NCBI RefSeq assembly: GCF_024806835.1
Contig: NZ_JANTYU010000001.1
Span: 1,116,001-1,180,000 of the forward strand
Direction of reading: 5' to 3'
DNA length: 64,000 nt
From: Xanthomonas sp. 3793
GTDB lineage: Bacteria > Pseudomonadota > Gammaproteobacteria > Xanthomonadales > Xanthomonadaceae
In this document: in pieces, positions 9,107-18,590 of the stretch
Layout: the number at the start of each line of letters is the position of its first letter
Numbering within the stretch: position 1 is the first letter of the stretch
Program-made: the position numbers and the translations under genes
Notes under the pieces: model-generated
What the model was told of the DNA's origin: nothing
The model's input: the letters and a program-made list of their open reading frames with translations, nothing else
Database searches by the model: none

Positions 9107-10486
9107 TTACTGCCGGTGACGCATCCGCCGCGCCAGCTCGCTGATCAGCGCGATGCCGGCCGTGAGCCCCACCATCGACAGGAATTGCGCGCGGGTGTCG
9201 GCAGAAGACGCCAGCAGCGCGAAGATCACCGCCAGGATCGCCAACGCCAGCAGCGTCAACACCGGATACCCACGCATGCGGAACGGCAAGGCGATACCGG
9301 CACGGTCGGCGCGCGCGCGCAGGATCAACTGCGACAGCAGCGAGATGGTCCACACCAGCAGGCAGGTGGCACCCACGATGTTGAGCAGCATCGGCAGCAC
9401 CTTGCCCGGGTACAGCAATTCCAGCACCGCTGCAGCAAAACCGAACAACACGCTGGCGATCACCGCCACCAGCGGCACCTGCTGGCGGCTGGTGTTGCCC
9501 AGCCAGCGCGGCGCCTCACCGCGCTGGGCCAGCGAGAAGATCATGCGCGAGGCACCGTAAAGATTGGCGTTGAGCGCCGACAACAACGCCACCACTGCCA
9601 CCAGCGTGATACCGGTGGCCGCGCCGGGAATCCGCGCCACGTCCAGCACCGCCGCGAACGGCGAACTCAGCGCGGCGCTGGTCCACGGCACCACCGCCAC
9701 GATGACGCTGATCGAGCCGATATAGAACACCAGGATGCGCCAGGCCACGGTGCGGATGGTGCGCGCCAGGCTGCGCCCGGGATCGGCGGTTTCGGCCGCC
9801 GCCACCGCCACGATCTCGGTGCCGCCAAACGCGAACACCACCACCAGCAACGCGGTGCCCACGCCGGCCAGGCCCTTGGGCGCGAACCCGCCGTGCTGGG
9901 TGAAATTGGACAGCCCCGGCGATACCACGCCCGGCAGCAAACCGGCCAGCAACGCGCAGCCGATCAACAGGAAGATCACGATGGCGACCACCTTGAGGAT
10001 GGCGAACCAGAATTCGAACTCGCCGAAATTGCGCACGCCCAGCAGGTTGATCACGGTGAAGGTGGCCATGAAGATCGACGCCAGCATCGGCACCGGCAAT
10101 GCCGGCCACACGGTCGCCAACAGGCTCGCCGCGCCCACCGCCTCGGCGGCGATCACCACCACGATCTGCAGCCACCACAGCCAGCCGACGGTTGCGCCGG
10201 CGGTCGGCCCCATCGCATCGGCCGCATACACCGAAAACGCGCCGCTGGCGGGCTTGGCCGCTGCCATCTCGCCGAGCGCGTTCATCACGATGATCACCAG
10301 CGCACCGGCAATCAGGTAGGACACCAATACCGCCGGGCCGGCCGCATGGATGCCCACCCCCGAGCCGAGAAACAACCCGGCGCCGATTGCCGTGCCCAGG
10401 CCCATCATCATCAACTGCCGCGGTTTCAAGGCATGGCGCAAGGCAGGCGCAGCGGTCTCAGCAACAGGATCGGTCGGAAGCGACAT
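9107..10486 (-). CDS. Amino-acid permease, APC superfamily (AAT/GABA-type)
   Basis: 459 residues from MSLPTDPVAETAAP; earlier in-frame starts run into unrelated sequence. It has about twelve hydrophobic helices. The first carries the APC signature GLGTAIGAGLFLGSG, followed by the helix-3 region GEMAAAKPASGAFSVYA typical of the AAT family (GabP, ProY, LysP, AnsP relatives). It should import an amino acid by proton symport at the inner membrane; the substrate is not predictable by eye. It stands alone between cydA and the pectate lyase and ends with TAA at 9107-9109. Confidence 0.88.
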   Translation of the reverse strand: MSLPTDPVAETAAPALRHALKPRQLMMMGLGTAIGAGLFLGSGVGIHAAGPAVLVSYLIAGALVIIVMNALGEMAAAKPASGAFSVYAADAMGPTAGATVGWLWWLQIVVVIAAEAVGAASLLATVWPALPVPMLASIFMATFTVINLLGVRNFGEFEFWFAILKVVAIVIFLLIGCALLAGLLPGVVSPGLSNFTQHGGFAPKGLAGVGTALLVVVFAFGGTEIVAVAAAETADPGRSLARTIRTVAWRILVFYIGSISVIVAVVPWTSAALSSPFAAVLDVARIPGAATGITLVAVVALLSALNANLYGASRMIFSLAQRGEAPRWLGNTSRQQVPLVAVIASVLFGFAAAVLELLYPGKVLPMLLNIVGATCLLVWTISLLSQLILRARADRAGIALPFRMRGYPVLTLLALAILAVIFALLASSADTRAQFLSMVGLTAGIALISELARRMRHRQ

Positions 10487-10970
10487 GGACGGAATCGGGA
10501 AGGTGGTAACGCGACACGATACCGCGTCATGACGCCCGCCGCGCCTCTTGACGAAGACGCCTGCGCCAGGCTGAAGGTATGGCCCTGCCGTCGGCAGCGA
10601 GCCCTCCGCTCCGAGGCAATGGCCCAAGACCGCGGCGGTGCACGACGAGCACGCGTCATGCTGCAGTGCACACTCACCGCAGCAGCAGAAGCGCCGACGG
10701 CGGTGTTTGCCCTTCCAAGCCAGCACCGCGCGCTGATCGGTCTGCAGACGGCGCTGCAACGTGGCGCCCTGGCCCGGGATGTGCCTGCATCGAGCGCGGC
10801 CTGCCCATCGCGCACTATCACGAGCCGCAGAAATGTCCGCGCGCCATCCGGGCCAAGCAGGCGGCGCGACGCGGCCGTCATCATCCCTTCTTCGTCCAGA
10901 CGGCACGTCGCTGCGGAACACGGCCAGGTCAGACATGCGTAAAAGACGTGGCCGACGACCTCGCTGCACA
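10487..10970. other. Intergenic region upstream of the permease (484 bp)
   Basis: No gene or repeat recognised. The overlapping open frames here have no family resemblance or ribosome-binding site. It should contain the permease promoter at its left end. Confidence 0.5.
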
Positions 10971-10997
10971 TAAAAAATCCCCGGCATTGCCGGGGAT
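10971..10997 (-). terminator. Intrinsic terminator of the pectate lyase gene
   Basis: Read on the minus strand, the stem ATCCCCGGC with its complement GCCGGGGAT and a 3-nt loop is followed directly by a run of six T. It lies 27 bp past the pectate lyase stop codon. Confidence 0.93.
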
Positions 10998-11023
10998 CTG
11001 TGGATGCAATACTGCGCGGACGC

Positions 11024-12085
11024 TTACTCGGCCAGATTCTTGCCCGCGCCTGCGGTGGCGATCACCTTGGCCTTGACCTGCGCGGCCGGCGTGACCGTGT
11101 AGATGTAGCCCAGCGATTCCGGGAAAACCTTGGAGCTGACCCAGTTGGTGGCATTGGCGTAGGGCTTGCTGCCATCCGGCGTCCCCCAGGTGATGCCGCT
11201 ACCGACGTAATTGTTGATCAGGTCCCAGTAGCCGATCTCGCTGCTGTCGCGCGAGGTCACCGGGTTCTTGATGTTCTCGAAGTAGTTGGATTCGATCTTG
11301 GCCACGCCGCCCATGCGCACATTGATGCCCGAGGTGCTGACGTTGTTGAAGTAGTTGTTGTAGATATGGCTCAGCCCGCGCCGCTGCAACGGCACGCGCG
11401 AATCCACGTTTTCGAAGCGGTTGTGGTGATAGGTGGTACGGGCGGCCGAGTTCTTGGTGTCGCTGTCGCTGTAGCCGTTGAGCGCGACCTTCTGATAGTT
11501 GTACACGTAGTTGTAGGACACGGTGACGTGGTGCACGCCCTTCTTCATGTCGATGCCACCATCGAACGAGGCATCGCCGGCGCCGGAGCACTTGGTCAAT
11601 GAGGCGAACACGGTGTTGTGGTCGACCCAGATCTTGGACGGTTCGCCACTGGAATTGCCTTCCAGCGAAATCGAATCGGCGTCTTCGCCGCCTTGCAGCA
11701 AGCCGATGGTCATGTTCTGGATGATCACGTTATGCGCGTTGCCCACCACGCGCACACCGAAGTTGGCCGCCGAGCCGTTCGCCCCCCTGATGGTGACATC
11801 GCTCTTGTTCTTGATCTGCACGGTCTTGGCCGGCAGCTTCCACTGCGCGCAGACGTCCTTGATGGTGCCGAAGTCGAACTTGCCGGTGTAGTTGAGCACC
11901 AGCCCGCCACTGCCGGAATAACTGTCGATGGCAGCCTGCATCGCTTCGAAGGTGGCCACGTTGACGGGGGTCTTGTTACCGCCGCCGGTGGTGGCGGCGC
12001 CGTACCCGACCGGGCCGGCGATGGCGCTTGCAGCGCAGGCGGACAGTGCGAGCGCGAGTGCGCCCTGGAGCATCTTGCTGGTCAT
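11024..12085 (-). CDS. Secreted pectate lyase, polysaccharide lyase family 1
   Basis: 353 residues from MTSKMLQGALALAL, preceded by the Shine-Dalgarno GGGAGAGG. A signal peptide of about 23 residues (to ASAIAG) directs export and probably type II secretion. The right-handed beta-helix enzyme cleaves polygalacturonate by beta-elimination with Ca2+. Visible PL1 marks are WVDHNTVFA, the Ca2+-site segment DGGIDMKKG, and RVPLQRRGLSHIYNNYF with the catalytic arginine region. It is a plant cell-wall-degrading enzyme, consistent with a phytopathogen. It is monocistronic with its own terminator and an AT-rich promoter region. Confidence 0.93.
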   Translation of the reverse strand: MTSKMLQGALALALSACAASAIAGPVGYGAATTGGGNKTPVNVATFEAMQAAIDSYSGSGGLVLNYTGKFDFGTIKDVCAQWKLPAKTVQIKNKSDVTIRGANGSAANFGVRVVGNAHNVIIQNMTIGLLQGGEDADSISLEGNSSGEPSKIWVDHNTVFASLTKCSGAGDASFDGGIDMKKGVHHVTVSYNYVYNYQKVALNGYSDSDTKNSAARTTYHHNRFENVDSRVPLQRRGLSHIYNNYFNNVSTSGINVRMGGVAKIESNYFENIKNPVTSRDSSEIGYWDLINNYVGSGITWGTPDGSKPYANATNWVSSKVFPESLGYIYTVTPAAQVKAKVIATAGAGKNLAE

Positions 12086-13002
12086 GCAGCCTCTCCCAAA
12101 GAAGACGATAGGCAATGCGCGACGTCTGCGTGATGGCAACGACGTCGGCAAAGCAGTGCGTGGGGGCCGCATTCTTCGCGCGATTTAAAACATAAAACAA
12201 TTATCCATCTTTGAAAGTTTGACGCACCACGGTGTTCTCTTTGCAGGACATGCAAAAGAGACAGCAAGAGACACGCAGGACAGGACACCGCTGCGCATGC
12301 CGTGCATACGTGATTGACAACGTCCAGTTGATGGCGATGCGCAGGCTATGCACGGCAGTCGCGGCGTCAGGCACTGACGACGATGCGGTTGCGTTGAATC
12401 GACGCGTTGATTCGAACCGGTGTTGCAGTGCGACACCGCCATCGCACACCGCAGCAAGGCGGTAGCGGCACGGCGCCACATCCCTGCTGTGCAGTGCGGC
12501 AGAGAGACGTCCATGCAGCATCGACGCATCGCACCTGCAGGTGCAGCGCTGAAGTGACGCACGATTGCCGCCGACACGGCTCGCTGCGGCGAATACCGAC
12601 GACACGACTACGCAGGCCGCACGGCATCGGATAAGCCAGGGCGTCTGGCGATACCAGGCTGACTCAGCCAGCGCGAGAAGCGCGGCCAGCAGTGCGTGGA
12701 TCGCGGGCGCCAGCATGACACGGCGGGTGCGCAACCCGGTTGGACCTGGACTAATGCGGCCGGCAGCGTATCGATCGAGCAGCGCAATCGCACATCATCG
12801 ATTCACGCGGTCGACACATGGCCGAGCGGTGCTGGTGTGGTGCTGCTGCGGCGCTCCCGGGCCACGGGCTGCCTGCACGGTGCACTACGCCTACAAGGCA
12901 CACTCGCCGGCAATGCGCGCGGTTCCGAGGGTCACCAGGAACCAGCGCGACGACCACCAAACCGCAACGCAACAGATCAGCGCCTCCAACCGGGGCCGCG
13001 CC
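12086..13002. other. Long gene-free region upstream of pectate lyase (917 bp)
   Basis: The left 140 bp hold the pectate lyase leader and promoter. The remaining roughly 770 bp have open frames in several overlapping registers on both strands, but none has a family resemblance, codon-position bias or ribosome-binding site. No IS end, tRNA or hairpin array is visible. It could hide a small RNA or a decayed gene. Confidence 0.5.
12182..12226 (-). promoter_or_regulatory. AT-rich promoter region of the pectate lyase gene
   Basis: A markedly AT-rich stretch in an otherwise GC-rich region, about 100-140 bp upstream of the ATG on the minus strand. It contains TTGTTTTATG and TTTTAAAT, which could supply -35/-10-like hexamers. 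No perfect plant-inducible-promoter box (TTCGC-N15-TTCGC) is present. Confidence 0.5.
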
Positions 13003-13944
13003 TCACAAGGCGCGATCGACCAACCCCGACGCATGCGCCAGCTCGCCGCCCGGCCAGGGCGTGTGGTCATCGAGAAAATCGCCGACCAGACGCATGCAGG
13101 CAGCGCGTTCTTCCACGTGCGGCATATGGCTGGAGTTGGCGAACACATGCCAGCGCGCATCGGGAATCAGACGCGCGTACGGCTCAACGGTTTCCGGCGT
13201 AGCTTCGTCGTACTTGCCCGACAGCACCAGCGTGGGCGCCATGATGCGGTGCAGCCGCTCGATGATGCTCCAGTTGCGCAGGCTGCCCACCACGTGGAAT
13301 TCGGTCGGCCCGTTCATGGCGTGATACACCGTCGGGTCGGCATCGATGGCGGCGAAGGTGCGCGCCACCTCGTCAGGCCACGGAACCAGCCGGCACACAT
13401 GCTGGGCGTAGAACACGTCGCTGGCCGCGCGATAGGCCGGATGATCCAGCGTACCGGCCGCCTCGTGTTCTTCCAGCGCGGCCTGTACCTGCTCGGGCAG
13501 GCCGGCGCGCAGGCGCAGCGCTGCGGCACGCCACAAGCCCATCGACGCCGGCGAATTGGCGATGACCAGCGCACGCAACCCGCTTGGCCGACGCACCGCA
13601 TGTTCGGCCGCCAGCATTCCGCCCCACGACTGGCCCAGCAGCGCGTATTGCGCCAGGCCCAAGTGCTCGATCAGCGCCTGCAATTCGTCCAGAAACAGCC
13701 CGACCGTCCAGAACGCGGCACCCGCGTTGGGAAGATGGGTGGAGCGGCCATTGCCCAGTTGATCGTAATGAATCACCGCACGGCCGTTGCCGGCCAGATC
13801 CTTGAAGCTGTCGACATAGTCATGCGTGCAACCCGGCCCCCCGTGCACCACCACCAGCGGGCAGGCATCGCTGCGCAGGTCGCCGCTGATCCGGTACCAG
13901 GTGCGATAGCCGCGGAATTGGACGTACCCCTCGGTGGACTGCAT
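13003..13944 (-). CDS. pip: Proline iminopeptidase-like alpha/beta-hydrolase (S33)
   Basis: 313 residues. HGGPG (34-38) forms the oxyanion hole, DQLGNGRS (61-68) matches the prolyl-peptidase DQRG.GRS region, and the nucleophile is Ser106 in GQSWGG. The Asp and His fit GKYDEATP and [10 protein letters not shown]. The family removes N-terminal proline or related residues from peptides. Its neighbour is a LuxR solo of the plant-associated type, and a lux-box-like dyad lies 59 bp upstream. In X. campestris the pip gene next to XccR is the known target of that regulator, so the assignment rests on both family and context. Confidence 0.9.
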   Translation of the reverse strand: MQSTEGYVQFRGYRTWYRISGDLRSDACPLVVVHGGPGCTHDYVDSFKDLAGNGRAVIHYDQLGNGRSTHLPNAGAAFWTVGLFLDELQALIEHLGLAQYALLGQSWGGMLAAEHAVRRPSGLRALVIANSPASMGLWRAAALRLRAGLPEQVQAALEEHEAAGTLDHPAYRAASDVFYAQHVCRLVPWPDEVARTFAAIDADPTVYHAMNGPTEFHVVGSLRNWSIIERLHRIMAPTLVLSGKYDEATPETVEPYARLIPDARWHVFANSSHMPHVEERAACMRLVGDFLDDHTPWPGGELAHASGLVDRAL

Positions 13945-14351
13945 GACCTGCGCCTGCTCGGCAATGATGAGCGCCGAGACTAGCGGGCAGCCGCGCCTGG
14001 GTTAACTGGCAAATCTCACAGGTTTGCAGCGGTTTGCAGGCCTCCGCATTCATCGCTTATGTCTCAGACAGGCGGCGGATCAACGCCTGACCGCACAGGT
14101 GATTGTGCAGACCAATCGCAAACCTGGTGTTCAGGGTCGGCGACTATCGGCTGCCTCACTGCACCTGCCGCGGCCTGCAACGGAAGGGCCTTCTCTCAAT
14201 GCCATCGCTGCACTGCAGCGCGTAGGCCCTGCCCACCCTCCAGCAGCACCATACGGGCCTGCGTAACGCGGCGCTGGCCATTGGAAGCGCCGATCACCGC
14301 GCATCGATGCGTCGTGTGACGTCAATGCCGCAGGCGGCGACCGTAATCCGC
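13945..14351. other. Intergenic region between pip and the luxR gene (407 bp)
   Basis: It holds the pip promoter with a lux-box-like dyad (14004-14023). The remainder shows no gene. The luxR gene ends at 14352, so its terminator would also lie here, but no hairpin with a T-run is visible. Confidence 0.6.
14004..14023 (-). promoter_or_regulatory. lux-box-like operator upstream of pip
   Basis: AACTG-N10-CAGGT on the plus strand, i.e. ACCTG-N10-CAGTT toward pip. This is the canonical 20-bp lux-box geometry with one mismatch in one arm. It ends 59 bp before the pip start codon, a position suited to a site overlapping the -35 of an activated promoter. Confidence 0.72.
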
Positions 14352-15116
14352 TTATGGTTCCAGCAGTCGATAATGCATACCGCGCACTACCGCTTCCACG
14401 CGATTGCGCGCGCCCAGCTTGCGTGCGGCCGAATTCAGATGCAGGTTGACCGTGGCGGTGGACCGATTGAGCGCGGCAGCGATGCTCTTGGCGGTCAGCC
14501 CCTTGGCCGAATACTGCAGGCATTCGCGCTCGCGCCGGGTCAGCGCGATGTGGTGACAGCGCCGTTCCTGCGGGTCCAGCAGCTCCTGCGCACGCGCCTG
14601 GAACGCATGTGCCAGCAGCAAAAACGGAGAAAGCTGTGCTTCGGCCAGGCGCGGCGCCTCGGCGGCAACCGCATCGACCGCGCCGCTGAACGTGGCAAAC
14701 GCGCCACCGGGCAGATGCAGCGGCACGGTGACACCGGTACCCATTCCGCTGTCGCAGAGATAGCGCGTCACCTGGCGGTGCTGCGCGCCCACGTATTCCA
14801 CTCCCGGATGGTTGCCGTCGGTGCGGTACGACCAGACGAAGGGCGTGGTGCGTCGCGTGGCGCGCTGCTGAACGGGGTCATGTTGGTAGTAGCCGTGCTC
14901 GCACCAGACATGCTGCATATCCCCGGGCGCATTGCGCTGCATGAACACGCTGGGGGTGATCAGCGCGCCCTCCATGCTCAGCGGCACCGGCGCGTAGTCG
15001 TATACCAGCGACTGGAAGCCGAGCGTGCAGACGTCGCCAAACACCCTGTCCAGGCAGGCATCGAGCGTGTGCAGTGCCTGCAGATCGCGGCCCAGGCTGG
15101 CCAAAGTGTCGAACAT
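14352..15116 (-). CDS. LuxR-family solo of the plant-signal-responsive type (XccR/OryR-like)
   Basis: 254 residues: an N-terminal autoinducer-binding domain (about 15-165) and a C-terminal LuxR helix-turn-helix (LTRRERECLQYSAKGLT onward). In TraR numbering two ligand-pocket residues are changed, Trp57 to Met (Met67 here) and Tyr61 to Trp (Trp71), while Asp70 (Asp80) and Trp85 (Trp95) are kept. The Met/Trp pair defines the plant-associated-bacteria LuxR solos, which answer plant-derived compounds rather than acyl-homoserine lactones. No luxI gene is in the window. It sits beside pip, its expected target, and diverges from an amine/amino-acid permease. Confidence 0.93.
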   Translation of the reverse strand: MFDTLASLGRDLQALHTLDACLDRVFGDVCTLGFQSLVYDYAPVPLSMEGALITPSVFMQRNAPGDMQHVWCEHGYYQHDPVQQRATRRTTPFVWSYRTDGNHPGVEYVGAQHRQVTRYLCDSGMGTGVTVPLHLPGGAFATFSGAVDAVAAEAPRLAEAQLSPFLLLAHAFQARAQELLDPQERRCHHIALTRRERECLQYSAKGLTAKSIAAALNRSTATVNLHLNSAARKLGARNRVEAVVRGMHYRLLEP

Positions 15117-15142
15117 GGGGGTCCTTCGTCGCGGTTGACGCC

Positions 15143-15159
15143 GCTGGATGACATCCAGC
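15143..15159. promoter_or_regulatory. Inverted repeat between luxR and the divergent permease
   Basis: GCTGGAT and ATCCAGC separated by 3 bp, 27 bp upstream of the luxR start codon. Its position fits an operator for autoregulation or for the divergent permease, but it does not match the lux-box geometry. Confidence 0.35.
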
Positions 15160-15303
15160 ACGGAAAACCTAGCACTTTTACCAATGGATGGGCTTGTCGG
15201 CCACATTATCGTCACAATGCCGGTCACACAGCTGCAGCGCAGCATCGGCTCCCCCGGACCGCGCACCTGCGCTGGACGTGCCTTCCCCACAGCGGATACC
15301 TGC

Positions 15304-16686
15304 ATGACCGAGACACCACGCCGCGACGATGCGGCCGCGCTGGAACGCTTTGGCTACGCGCAGGAACTCAAGCGCCAGCTCACGCTGAAGGATCTGCTGA
15401 TCTACGGCCTGGTGTTCATGGTGCCGACCGCGCCGTTTTCGATCTTCGGTGGGGTGTTCGACATCAGTGCGGGCATGGTGCCATTGACGTATCTGGTCGG
15501 CTTCTTGGCGATGCTGTTCACCGCCCTGAGCTACCAGCAGATGTCGCAGGCGTTCCCGGTGGCCGGCTCGGTGTACGCGTACGTCGGCCGTGGCTTGAGC
15601 AGCGGCATGGGTTTTCTTGCCGGCTGGGCGATCCTGCTCGATTACCTGCTGGTGCCCACCCTGCTCTACGTGGTTGGCGCCAACGCCATGCACAACGTGT
15701 TGCCGGCGGTGCCGCAGCCGGCATGGATCGCGTTCTTCGTGGTGCTCAATACCGTAGTCAATCTGCGCGGCATCGAAACGACGGCGCGGGCGAATCGGTT
15801 TTTCCTGTTTGCGCAGCTGGTGGTGTTGGCGGTGTTCGTGGTGCTGGCGACGCTGGCCATCCAGCGCGGCGTCAACGGCGCGCACTGGAACCTGCGCCCG
15901 TTCTACAACCCGCAGGCGTTCTCGCCGCAGCTGATCTTCAGCGCGTTGTCGGTGGCGGTGGTGTCGTTTCTGGGCTTCGATGCGATCTCCACGCTGTCGG
16001 AAGAAGCGCGTGGTGGCAACCGCGTAGTTGGCCGTGCCACCTTGCTGGCCTTGGTGCTGGTGGCGGGCCTGTTCGTGCTGCAGACCTGGCTGGCCGCCTT
16101 GCTGCAGCCGGCTCTGCAGCGTTACCCAAGCGCGCAGGCATCCAACGATGCGTTCTTCGAGATCGGCCGGCTGATCGCCGGGCCCTGGCTACAGATCGTC
16201 ATTGCGCTGACGGTGGCGATCAGTGCGGCAATCGCCAATTCATTGGTGGCGCAGGCGGCAACCTCGCGGCTGTTGTTCGCCATGGCGCGCGACCGCCAGC
16301 TGCCGGCGTTCCTGCGCTACATCCATCCACGCACCGGCGTGCCGCAGCGCGCCATCGTGCTGGTTGCCGCGTTGAGCATGGTGCTGGGGGAGGTGTTCGT
16401 CGGGCAGATCGCGCTGCTGTCGTCGCTGTGCAACGTCGGTGCGTTGACGGCATTCGTGCTGTTGCATATCGCGGTGCTCTGGCACTTCCGTAACCAGGGC
16501 CGGATCGTATTGCATGGCGTGGTGCCGCTGATCGGCATCGTGATCCTGGCCTATGTATTGATCAACGCCGACCGGCACGCGCAGCTGGGCGGCAGCGCAT
16601 GGATGGTGGTGGGATTGGGAGTGTTGGGGTTCCTCAAACTCAGTGGCCGCTCGACCGAATTCCGCGCCAGCGACGCACTGGAATAG
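15304..16686 (+). CDS. APC-family permease, PuuP-like (amine/amino-acid importer)
   Basis: 460 residues from MTETPRRDDAAALE; the longer frame would run into the luxR promoter. About twelve membrane helices. The sequence LTLKDLLIYGLVFMVPTAPF, FPVAGSVYAYVGRGL, AGWAILLDYLLVP and VNLRGIETTARAN follows the putrescine importer PuuP and its relatives. It is transcribed divergently from the LuxR solo gene (187 bp between starts). Related LuxR solos in other plant bacteria lie beside transporters and answer ethanolamine-derived signals, so import of a plant amine or a signal precursor is a reasonable inference, not shown here. Confidence 0.85.
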   Translation: MTETPRRDDAAALERFGYAQELKRQLTLKDLLIYGLVFMVPTAPFSIFGGVFDISAGMVPLTYLVGFLAMLFTALSYQQMSQAFPVAGSVYAYVGRGLSSGMGFLAGWAILLDYLLVPTLLYVVGANAMHNVLPAVPQPAWIAFFVVLNTVVNLRGIETTARANRFFLFAQLVVLAVFVVLATLAIQRGVNGAHWNLRPFYNPQAFSPQLIFSALSVAVVSFLGFDAISTLSEEARGGNRVVGRATLLALVLVAGLFVLQTWLAALLQPALQRYPSAQASNDAFFEIGRLIAGPWLQIVIALTVAISAAIANSLVAQAATSRLLFAMARDRQLPAFLRYIHPRTGVPQRAIVLVAALSMVLGEVFVGQIALLSSLCNVGALTAFVLLHIAVLWHFRNQGRIVLHGVVPLIGIVILAYVLINADRHAQLGGSAWMVVGLGVLGFLKLSGRSTEFRASDALE

Positions 16687-17140
16687 CGCGATACGCACAG
16701 CGTTAAGCGCATGCGCGGGCAGGTGGTCGCCAGCCTGCGCGCGCACCGCGTGTGCGCCGCACCATGCACGGTGCCTGCAACCATCAAGCGCCCGCTCGAA
16801 CGCGGCATGCAGTGCTGCATGACCACCCGCGTCTGGTTCATCGACCTGCGTGGTCGCGTTGCCAGTGGTCCTAACGTGCCGCTCGAATAGCGACATGCAC
16901 GCAAGCGTGCTTGCGTGACAGGTAGGCACCCGTGCGGTATTGCCGCGCCCATCGCGCATGCGGCGCAACTCATCGATGTGTGCGAAAGCGATTGTATTTT
17001 CTCTGACCGTCCATCTCTGAACGAGATTTTCAGCACATATTCAGTTGTAAACATTCGCTAGTCTCGTTCGGCGCCAACGATGGCGCCGCGGGTTGTGGCC
17101 CCCGCCGCAGCCTGCCGTTCCCTGACGAGAAGGACTACCC
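16687..17140. other. Intergenic region upstream of the protease gene (454 bp)
   Basis: No gene seen. The right end (about 16985-17070) is relatively AT-rich and should carry the protease promoter. GAGAAGGA before 17141 is a good ribosome-binding site. Confidence 0.55.
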
Positions 17141-18538
17141 ATGAATCGCAAGAATGCGTTGTACCTCGCGCTGCTCTCTGCTGTGTCCGGCGCTGCGCTG
17201 GCTGCGCCGCCCACCGAAATGGATGCCGCACCGGTGAGTAGTGCGCCGCAGGCCGCCAAGCTCGGCGCGGCGACGTTGCAGTCGGCCAGCCTGCGCGGCG
17301 GCATCATGCCAACGCGCGTGGCGCAACTGGCTGCCCCGAGCAGCAAGGAACTCGGCGCCGTGCGTGAGCGCCGCATTGCGCAGGTCAAGCATGGGCAGCC
17401 GCTGCAGATCGGCTTTTCGCGCGCGCTCGCGCAGCCGTTGGTCAACCTGGCCAAACTCGATTGGCAAATGGCTGGCGACGGCTCGCGCGTGGCCACCTTG
17501 AAGCTGGGCTCGGCGCAGGCGGCATCGTTGCGTGCGGCATTGGTGCTGCGTGGCGCCGGCGCAAAACCGGGCGACCCGGCCAAGGTGACACTGCGTTTTG
17601 CCGGCGACGACGGCCGCGTGTTCGAGCAATCCGGCGCCAGCTTCGTCGGCACCGGCGATGCGATCGGCTGGTCGCCGACGGTGAGCGGCGAAAACCTGCT
17701 GGTCGAACTGTCGCTGCCGGCAGGCCTGTACCCGGAGAACTTCAGCCTCAGCGTTCCGCAACTGTCGCATCTGGATATCAGCCCCACCGCCAGCCCGCGT
17801 GACATGATGACCATCGCCATCGGCGAAAGCGATTCCTGCCAGAACGACATCGTGTGCCGCGCCAATCCCACCGCCGGCTTCACCAGTGCGGCAAAGGCCG
17901 TGGCGCGCATGGTGTTCACCACCAGCCAGGGGTCATTCCTGTGTACGGGAACCCTGCTCAACAACACCAACACGCCCAAGCGCAATCTGTTCTGGACCGC
18001 GGCGCACTGCATCAGCACCCAGACGGTGGCCAATACCTTGCAGACCTACTGGTTCTACGACGCGGCCAGTTGCAACGGCAACACCGCCAGTTCGCAGGCC
18101 ACAACGCTCACCGGCGGTGCGTTCCTGCGCCATGCCAACACCACGCGCGACACCGCGCTGCTGGAACTGAAGACCGCACCGCCGAGCGGCGCGTTCTATG
18201 CCGCATGGAACAGCGCGGCGATCGCATCCACCAGCACCTCGATCGTGGGCATCCACCACCCATCGGGTGACGTCAAGAAGTACTCGCTGGGTACGGTGAA
18301 CGCGTTGAATACCTCCATCGACGGCAAGAGCCCGTTGTATCGCGTGGTCTGGAACGACGGCGTCACCGAAGGCGGCTCGTCCGGCTCGGGGTTGTTCACC
18401 ATCGCCAATGGCGGTGCGTATCAGCTGCGCGGCGGCCTGTACGGCGGCTACTCGTTCTGCACGGCGCAGACCGATCCGGACTATTACTCGCGCTTCTCCG
18501 ACGTGTATTCGTCGATCTCGACGTTCTTCGGGCAGTAA
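17141..18538 (+). CDS. Secreted trypsin-fold serine protease, lysyl-endopeptidase-like
   Basis: 465 residues: a signal peptide (about 1-21, ending ALA-A), a propeptide-like region of about 200 residues, then a chymotrypsin-fold domain resembling Achromobacter/Lysobacter Lys-C proteases. The catalytic triad is His289 in WTAAHC, Asp337 in TTRDTALLEL and Ser414 in GGSSGSGLF. Paired cysteines (for example CQNDIVC and FLCTG with TAAHC) suggest disulphides as in Lys-C. It is likely exported by type II secretion. Monocistronic, followed by a perfect 11-bp hairpin. Cleavage specificity cannot be read with certainty. Confidence 0.9.
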   Translation: MNRKNALYLALLSAVSGAALAAPPTEMDAAPVSSAPQAAKLGAATLQSASLRGGIMPTRVAQLAAPSSKELGAVRERRIAQVKHGQPLQIGFSRALAQPLVNLAKLDWQMAGDGSRVATLKLGSAQAASLRAALVLRGAGAKPGDPAKVTLRFAGDDGRVFEQSGASFVGTGDAIGWSPTVSGENLLVELSLPAGLYPENFSLSVPQLSHLDISPTASPRDMMTIAIGESDSCQNDIVCRANPTAGFTSAAKAVARMVFTTSQGSFLCTGTLLNNTNTPKRNLFWTAAHCISTQTVANTLQTYWFYDAASCNGNTASSQATTLTGGAFLRHANTTRDTALLELKTAPPSGAFYAAWNSAAIASTSTSIVGIHHPSGDVKKYSLGTVNALNTSIDGKSPLYRVVWNDGVTEGGSSGSGLFTIANGGAYQLRGGLYGGYSFCTAQTDPDYYSRFSDVYSSISTFFGQ

Positions 18539-18562
18539 GCGTCCAGGCGTTGTCGAGCAAGG

Positions 18563-18590
18563 CGTGGCAGGCGTTGGAGCGCCTGCCACG
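18563..18590 (+). terminator. Hairpin after the protease gene
   Basis: CGTGGCAGGCG (18563-18573) and its exact complement (18580-18590) enclose a 6-nt loop, 25 bp after the stop codon. The stem is strong and perfect, but no T-run follows. Confidence 0.65.

Noticed and set aside
9116..10942. 608-codon plus-strand open frame opposite the amino-acid permease
   Set aside because: His/Arg/Gln-rich antisense shadow of a membrane protein; the minus frame shows APC signatures.
12185..12734. Minus-strand frames in the gap upstream of pectate lyase, examined as possible genes
   Set aside because: Overlapping frames in several registers, no ribosome-binding site, Cys/Arg-rich random-like products.
17054..17071. 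TTCGC-N8-TTCGG before the protease gene as a plant-inducible-promoter box
   Set aside because: Spacing is 8 rather than the consensus 15, and no -10 element lies at the expected distance.
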